This document shows, piece after piece, positions 58,382 through 64,000 of a stretch of DNA of 64,000 bases. This DNA is from Sorghum bicolor. Its lineage: Eukaryota > Streptophyta > Magnoliopsida > Poales > Poaceae. The stretch's first letter is position 1. Every line of letters begins with the position of its first letter. The notes beneath the pieces are model-generated. The model saw nothing but the letters and a program-made list of their open reading frames with translations. It was not told the DNA's origin and did not search any database. The stretch spans positions 258,995 through 322,994 of the forward strand of contig NW_018396399.1 of NCBI RefSeq assembly GCF_000003195.3. Reading direction: 5' to 3'. The position numbers and the translations under genes are program-made.

Positions 58382-60982
58382 ATGCCAGGGGCAGATGATG
58401 GTAACGAAACACCACTTACACCTCGCACTAAGGGCATCATACAACATTTTGAAAGGAAAGTGAAGCTGCACACAGAGGGACTTGATAACGACTTGCAGGT
58501 GACGAATGAAAAGCTGGGGCAGTTGGAGGCTACGCAGATTGCCACAAACAACAAGCTCACATGTTTGGAGGAATCCGTTGCTAGTGTGGACAAAAGCCTT
58601 GCTGCTCTCCTAAGGCGATTTGATGCTTTCCACACCGAAGATAAAGAGAAGCATAAAGAAGAAAAGGAGGGAGATCGAGAGCACGGTAGTCATGAAGATG
58701 ACTACACTGGTGATACTGAACATGATGATCAAGACACTCGTGATCGACGTCGCCTTCGTCACAACCGTAGAGGTATGGGTGGCAACCGCCGACGCGAGGT
58801 ACACAATAATGATGATGCTTTCAGTAAGATTAAATTTAAGATACCCCCTTTTGATGGTAAATATGACCCTGATGCTTACATCACTTGGGAGATTGCTGTT
58901 GATCAAAAGTTTGCATGTCATGAATTTCCTGAGACTACACGTGTTAGGGCTGCTACTAGTGAGTTTACAGATTTTGCTTCTGTTTGGTGGATAGAATATG
59001 GAAAGAAAAATCCTAATAACTTACCTAGAACTTGGGATGCGCTGAAAAGGGCCATGAGAGCTAGATTTGTTCCATCTTACTATGCGCGTGATATGATAAA
59101 TAAGTTGCAGCAGTTAAGACAAGGTGCTAAAAGTGTAGAAGAATATTATCAGGAATTACAAACGGGTATATTGCGTTGTAACCTAGAGGAGGATGAGGAA
59201 CCTGCTATGGCTAGATTTTTGGGCGGGTTAAATCGTGAAATCCAGGACATTCTTGCTTATAAAGATTATACTAACGTAACCCGTTTGTTTCATCTTGCTT
59301 GTAAAGCTGAAAGGGAAGTGCAGGGACGACGTTCTAGTGCCAAATCTAACAATTCTGCAGGAAAATCCTGGCAACAACGCACATCTGCCACATTGTCGGG
59401 TGGTGTACCTCTTCCATCAAGCCGATCAATAGCTCCATCACCTTCCTACAGCGACAAACCACATGATTCTTCCACAAATACAGCAACTAAATCAGCCCAG
59501 AGACCAATCGCTAGTGCCTCCTCGGTTAATTCCACAGGAAGAACAAGAGATGTTCAGTGTCATCGATGCAAGGGCTATGGGCACGTACAGCGAGATTGTC
59601 CAAACAAGCGTGTTTTGGTGGTTAACGCTGATGGTGAGTACTCATCTGCTAGTGATTTCGATGAGGATACACTTGCACTGCTTGCGACTGACCATGCAGG
59701 TAATGAAGATCAAATAGAAGAACATATTAATGCAGGTGAAGCGGACCACTATGAGAGCTTGATCGTGCAGCGAGTGCTTAGTGCACAAATGGAGATGGCG
59801 GAGCAAAATCAGCGACATATTTTATTCCAAACAAAGTGTGTCATCAAAGAGCGTTCTTGTCGCATGATCATTGATGGAGGTAGCTGCAACAACTTGGCAA
59901 GCAGCGATATGGTGCAGAAGCTTGCCCTCAACACCAAACCACACCCGCATCCCTACTACATCCAATGGCTGAACAACAGTGGTAAGGCAAAGGTAACTAG
60001 ACTTGTGAGAATTAATTTTTCCATCGGATCCTACAAAGATATTGTTGAATGTGATGTTGTGCCTATGCAAGCTTGTAACATTCTGCTAGGTAGACCTTGG
60101 CAATTTGATAGAGATTCTATGCATCATGGTAGATCAAATCAGTATTCTTTTCTATACCATGATCGCAAAATTGTGTTGCATCCTATGTCCCCTGAAACTA
60201 TTATGCAAACTGATGTTGCTAGGGCTACTAAAGCAAAGAGCAAGAGCAATAAAAATGATAAATCTGTAATTGGTAACAAAGATGAGATAAAACTGAAAGG
60301 ACGTTGTATGATAGCTACCAAATCAGATATTAATGAGTTTAATGTATCCACTTCTGTTGCTTATGCTTTGATATGCAAGGATGCTTTGATTTCAATTGAG
60401 GATATGCAATGTTCTTTGCCCCCTGCTGTTGCTAACGTTTTGCAGGAGTATTCTAATGTGTTTCCAAGTGATGTACCAGCGGGGCTGCCTCCACTACGCG
60501 GGATTGAGCACCAAATTGATCTTATTCCTGGAGCAGTTTTGCCAAATCGTGCACCATACAGGACAAACCCGGAGGAAACAAAGGAAATTCAGCGACAAGT
60601 GCAAGAACTACTAGACAAATATTTGAAGGCTTATTTGGGTGAGGAAGATGAGCTTGAGTCGAGGACGACTCAAATGCAAGAAAGGGGGGATGATGAGGAC
60701 ATCAACACCAGCGATACATATCCTACATCCACCAGCGATACATATCCTACATCCTCTCCGACACAACCTATAGCTGGTCCTCTTACTCGTGCTCGTGCCC
60801 GTCAAATCAACCTTCAAGTAAGTTCAGTTTTAAACTCTTGTCAATCATATTTAGACAATGGAGATACGTGCACTTTCGTGTTGCTCAGGAATAATGGACA
60901 AGATCAGCAAGGGAAGGTTCAACTGCATTCAGAATTTGAGGCAACACCAACTTCAAGGGCTGATTGCATATGGGAAGAGTGA
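58382..60982 (+). CDS. gag-pro: Gag-protease polyprotein with fused integrase tail, copy 2
   Basis: 866 aa, the same domain order as the ORF at 27578-30178, with only two amino-acid differences seen: Ser61 is Cys here, and Asp747, right at the deletion junction, is Tyr here. The CCHC knuckle (393-406) and protease Asp498 are intact. The frame has stayed open in both duplicates since duplication. As in copy 1, the final ~97 codons are in the 3' LTR (from 60691). Without RT, RNase H and integrase it could act only as a parasite of a complete relative. Confidence 0.9.
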   Translation: MPGADDGNETPLTPRTKGIIQHFERKVKLHTEGLDNDLQVTNEKLGQLEATQIATNNKLTCLEESVASVDKSLAALLRRFDAFHTEDKEKHKEEKEGDREHGSHEDDYTGDTEHDDQDTRDRRRLRHNRRGMGGNRRREVHNNDDAFSKIKFKIPPFDGKYDPDAYITWEIAVDQKFACHEFPETTRVRAATSEFTDFASVWWIEYGKKNPNNLPRTWDALKRAMRARFVPSYYARDMINKLQQLRQGAKSVEEYYQELQTGILRCNLEEDEEPAMARFLGGLNREIQDILAYKDYTNVTRLFHLACKAEREVQGRRSSAKSNNSAGKSWQQRTSATLSGGVPLPSSRSIAPSPSYSDKPHDSSTNTATKSAQRPIASASSVNSTGRTRDVQCHRCKGYGHVQRDCPNKRVLVVNADGEYSSASDFDEDTLALLATDHAGNEDQIEEHINAGEADHYESLIVQRVLSAQMEMAEQNQRHILFQTKCVIKERSCRMIIDGGSCNNLASSDMVQKLALNTKPHPHPYYIQWLNNSGKAKVTRLVRINFSIGSYKDIVECDVVPMQACNILLGRPWQFDRDSMHHGRSNQYSFLYHDRKIVLHPMSPETIMQTDVARATKAKSKSNKNDKSVIGNKDEIKLKGRCMIATKSDINEFNVSTSVAYALICKDALISIEDMQCSLPPAVANVLQEYSNVFPSDVPAGLPPLRGIEHQIDLIPGAVLPNRAPYRTNPEETKEIQRQVQELLDKYLKAYLGEEDELESRTTQMQERGDDEDINTSDTYPTSTSDTYPTSSPTQPIAGPLTRARARQINLQVSSVLNSCQSYLDNGDTCTFVLLRNNGQDQQGKVQLHSEFEATPTSRADCIWEE

Positions 60983-61808
60983 TAACTTAACAAAGGTGAT
61001 TGGAGATCAGGTCCAAGCCTCCACAACATCCTCTATCAAGTTACCACGTCGCTTCTAAAGCAAAGAAACAAAGAGTCCAACCCAACACGTTTTGGGAGTT
61101 GGATTCGGACTGGAAAATAACTCTAACTTGTATGGATCACCACGGCGTCATATGGACTCCAACTGGGACGTTCCTATACTTGTTGGAAAGCTCATGAAGT
61201 CTACTTTCCAACGGGTCCAACCACATATCTATGCAGCTTATGAGTCGGGCGCAGTCCTTGTTTTCGTGCCGACACCTTTCTCTGTTTTGGTGCTGCGTCT
61301 CCCTATTTTGGACCAATGGCCCATGTATCAAGTTGAGCCCATTAGGGACGCGTCCTAGGGTTGGAGGACGACTCTAGCACCCCTTTGGTCGTCCTCCCCT
61401 CTATTTATTTACATCTAGAGCCGCCATGAACAACTGGGTTTTGTTTAGATCAAGTTTAGCCTTCGCTACTTGCTTGTAGGCGCGTGTGCAGGATCAGCCG
61501 CCCGTCTCCTTGTGTTCGGAACCCCATTGTTGATTAAGATTCAGTTTAAAACCTTCAATTCATCTTGCAAATTCAGTGCTTGTTTCCTCGTTCTTGCTAG
61601 TTCTTCGATTGCTTGCAGGACGGGAGCCCTAAGGGCTGGTTGTCGCGCTCCACAAGATCGTGACGGCTGTTGGACGTGGTGTATCGGTTGCTAAGGCGCG
61701 GTCTTGAGGGCTGTAGTCGGGCCGTGAACGTCATCTCCATCCACTAATCGAGTTATCCAGCGCCTCTCATCGAAAGATCAGGCCAAAAACCCTAGCGGGT
61801 TCGCATCA
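60691..61808 (+). repeat. 3' LTR of CRM-like copy 2
   Basis: 1118 bp, directly preceded by the polypurine tract and followed by gagtc. About nine substitutions from the 3' LTR of copy 1 by eye. Confidence 0.9.
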
Positions 61809-64000
61809 GAGTCTCGCTTCAATCTATTTGGAGACAGGGTTAGTTTAGGTGCAAGATTGGTGCATGGTTTGCGCATAATGCACCATAGGCTCAGAAACCA
61901 TTATGGAAGCACCCGATGATAATCCTAGGTGAAGAGGCTCAAGTGGAATGTCGGTTCGATCTGTTTGGAGATAGTGCTAATCTTGATGCAAGATAGGTGC
62001 ACGGTTTGCATGGAACATACCATATGCTAAGAAATCCATTTGGACGCACCCCAATAGAACTCCTAGATGACATGTGTCATTTGAAATCTCACTTCGGTCT
62101 GTTTGGAGACAGAGTTAGTTTTGGTGCAAGATAGGTACACAGTTTGAGCCTAATGCATCACAGGCTAAGAAACCATTTTGGATGCATCCGATGATACTCT
62201 AGGGTAAAGGGGCTCAAGTGGAAGCTCAGTTTGCTTTTGTTTGGAGATAGTGCTAACCTTGATGCAAGATAGGTGCACGAATTGCATGGAACGTACCATA
62301 TGCTTAGAAATATATTTGAAAGCACCCAATAGAACTCCTAGATGACGTGCGTCATATAGAATCTCACTTCGGTCTCTTTGGAGATAGTGTTAGTTTCGGT
62401 GCAAGATAGGTACATGGTTTGTGCCTAATGCACCATAGGCTAAGAAACTATTTTGGACGCACACGATGGTACTCATTGGTGAAGAGGATCAAGTTGAATC
62501 TTTGTTCTGTCTTTTTGGAGATAGTTCTTATCTTGATGCAAGATAGGTGCACGGTTTGCATGGAACATACCATATGCTCAGAAATCAATTTGGACAAACC
62601 CGATGGAACTATAGATGCACCCGATGGAACTCCTAGATGAAGTGTATCATATGGAATCTCGCTTCATTCCAGTTGGAGATAGTATTAGTTTCGGTGCAAG
62701 ATAGTTGCATGGTTTGTGCCCAGTGCACCATAGGTTCAGAAATCGTTGTGCAAGTTCCCGATGGTACTCCTAGGTGAAGAGGCTCAAGTGAAAGCTTGGT
62801 TCGGTCTGTTTGGAGATTGTGCTAATCTTGATGAAAGATAGGTGTACGGTTTGCATGGAACATACCATATTCTTAGAAATCAATTTGGACGCACCCGATA
62901 GAACTCCTAGATCATGTATGTCATATGGAATCTCGCTTCAATCTGTTTGGAGACAGGTTTAGTTTAGGTGCAAGATTGGTGCATGGTTTGCGCATAATGC
63001 ACCATAGGCTCAGAAACCATTATGGAAGCACCCGATGATAATCCTAGGTGAAAAGGCTCAAGTGGAAGGTCGGTTCGATCTGTTTGGAGATAGTGCTAAT
63101 CTTGATGCAAGATAGGTGCAGGGTTTGCATTGAACATACCATATGCTAAGAAATCCATTTGGACACTCCCCAATAGAACTCCTACATGACATGTGTCATA
63201 TAGAATCTCGCTTCGGTCTATATGGACACAGAGTTAGTTTTGGTGAAAGATAGGTACACAGTTTGCGCCTAATGCATCATAGGCTAAGAAACCATTTTGG
63301 ATGCACCCGATGATACTCCTGGGTAAAGGGGCTCAAGTTGAAGCTCAGTTTGCTTTGTTTGGAGATAGTGCTATTGATGCAAGATAGGTGCACGAATTGC
63401 ATCGAACGTACCATATGCTTAGAAATATATTTGGAAGCACCCAATAAAACTCCTAGATGACGTGTGTCATATAGAATCTCACTTCGGTCTCTTTGGAGAT
63501 AATGTTAGTTTTGGTGCAAGATAGGTGCACGGTTTGTGCCTAATGCACCATAGGCTAAGAAACTATTTTGGACGCACGCGATGGTACTCCTTGTTGAAGA
63601 GGCTCATGTGGAATCTTGGTTCTGTCTGTTTGGAGAAAGTTCTAATCTTGCACTCGATGGAACTGTAGATGCACCCGATGGTAAGAAACCATTTTGGATG
63701 CACCCGATGATACTCCTGGGTAATGGGGCTAAAGTGGAAGCTCAGTTTGCTTTGTTTGGAGATAGTGCTAATCTTGATGTGAGATAGGTGCACGAAGTAC
63801 ATGGAACGTACTATATCCTTAGAAATGTATTTGGAAGCACCCAATAGAACTCCTAGATTACATGTGTCATATAGAATCTCACTTCGGTTTCTTTGGAGAT
63901 AGTGTTAGTTTCGGTGCAAGATAGGTACACGGTTTGTGCCTAATGCACCATAGGCTAAGAAACTATTTTGGACGCACACGATGGTATTCCTTGGTGAAGA
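61809..64000 (+). repeat. Centromeric satellite array, block 3
   Basis: Same family, orientation and register as before. It contains the empty Tat-type target site at 62000-62004 and the same rearranged monomer (63647-63685) seen at 49254-49290. No genes; the array runs off the window end. Confidence 0.9.

Larger units (their letters stand above)
56286..61808 (+). mobile_element. CRM-like centromeric Ty3/gypsy retrotransposon, copy 2 (pol-deleted)
   Basis: The element is 5523 bp, with the same structure and the same pol deletion as the copy at 25480-31004. Target duplications are perfect: gagtc at 56281-56285 and 61809-61813. Identical insertion point, flanks and target repeat show it was made by duplication of the region, not by new transposition. 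Its 5' LTR shares the variant wording (gcccatcaactcaaccataa) of the other 5' LTR, as expected. Confidence 0.92.
51870..64000 (+). repeat. Segmental duplication, copy 2 (no Tat-type insertion)
   Basis: It matches copy 1 through the CRM-like element. At 61809-62004 it then matches 31005-31200 and runs without interruption into sequence matching 45378 onward. The cacgg at 62000-62004 is single, i.e. an empty insertion site. It continues past the window end, and its tail resembles 48.8-49.6 kb rather than 46.6 kb, so it lacks one of the local 2.23-kb repeats. Confidence 0.88.

Noticed and set aside
56286..61808. Second CRM-like element as an independent transposition
   Set aside because: Same insertion point, same target duplication, same deletion and collinear flanks show it arose by segmental duplication.
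674..64000. CENP-B-box-like motif in the satellite
   Set aside because: The monomers I read did not contain the full pattern of conserved positions; partial matches such as TTCGGTCTG lack the CGGG half.
45373..64000. Functional genes hidden in the right-hand satellite
   Set aside because: Open frames there repeat those of the left array and follow monomer periodicity; no splice-supported or domain-bearing frame was found.

Overview
This window reads as a centromere of an Andropogoneae grass: Sorghum or a close relative such as Saccharum or Miscanthus. Nearly all of the low-GC sequence is a ~137-bp tandem satellite in one orientation. Its period and wording fit the CEN38/SCEN-type centromeric satellite of sorghum and sugarcane (family named from memory, not searched). 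LTR retrotransposons are inserted into it. I see no host gene, tRNA, rRNA or CRISPR array. The many 60-95 aa open frames in the satellite are chance frames of the repeat.

Layout: (1) 1-673, minus-strand outer end of a centromeric Ty3/gypsy (CRM-like) LTR that continues off the left edge. (2) 674-25479, satellite with an 8-monomer higher-order repeat (~1.11 kb), broken by a 100-N gap. (3) 25480-31004, CRM-like element copy 1: LTRs of 1119 and 1118 bp and one 866-codon ORF. The ORF encodes Gag and protease, then jumps in frame to the integrase tail. Reverse transcriptase, RNase H and the integrase core are missing. (4) 31005-31200, a 196-bp satellite sliver. (5) 31201-45372, a 14.2-kb minus-strand Ty3/gypsy element of the Tat type (RIRE2/Grande-like): 1043-bp LTRs, gag, protease, RT, two RNase H domains and integrase. 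On the opposite strand between pol and the 3' LTR lies a six-exon gene. (6) 45373-56285, satellite with a second 100-N gap. (7) 56286-61808, CRM-like element copy 2. (8) 61809-64000, satellite.

History read from the sequence: both CRM-like copies sit at the same satellite position with the same 5-bp target duplication, so they are one insertion later copied in a tandem duplication of about 16 kb. The second duplicate has an intact, unoccupied version of the site where the Tat-type element sits in the first. The order is therefore CRM insertion, segmental duplication, Tat-type insertion. LTR divergences counted by eye (about 1.1% and 0.4%) agree with this order.

How the genes relate: the CRM-like elements encode structural protein and protease only, so mobility would need enzymes supplied in trans. 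The Tat-type element has recognisable enzymes, but its reading frame is broken by a one-base frame change in gag and two in-frame UAG codons. Its opposite-strand gene, with its own TATA box and five GT-AG introns, is intact.
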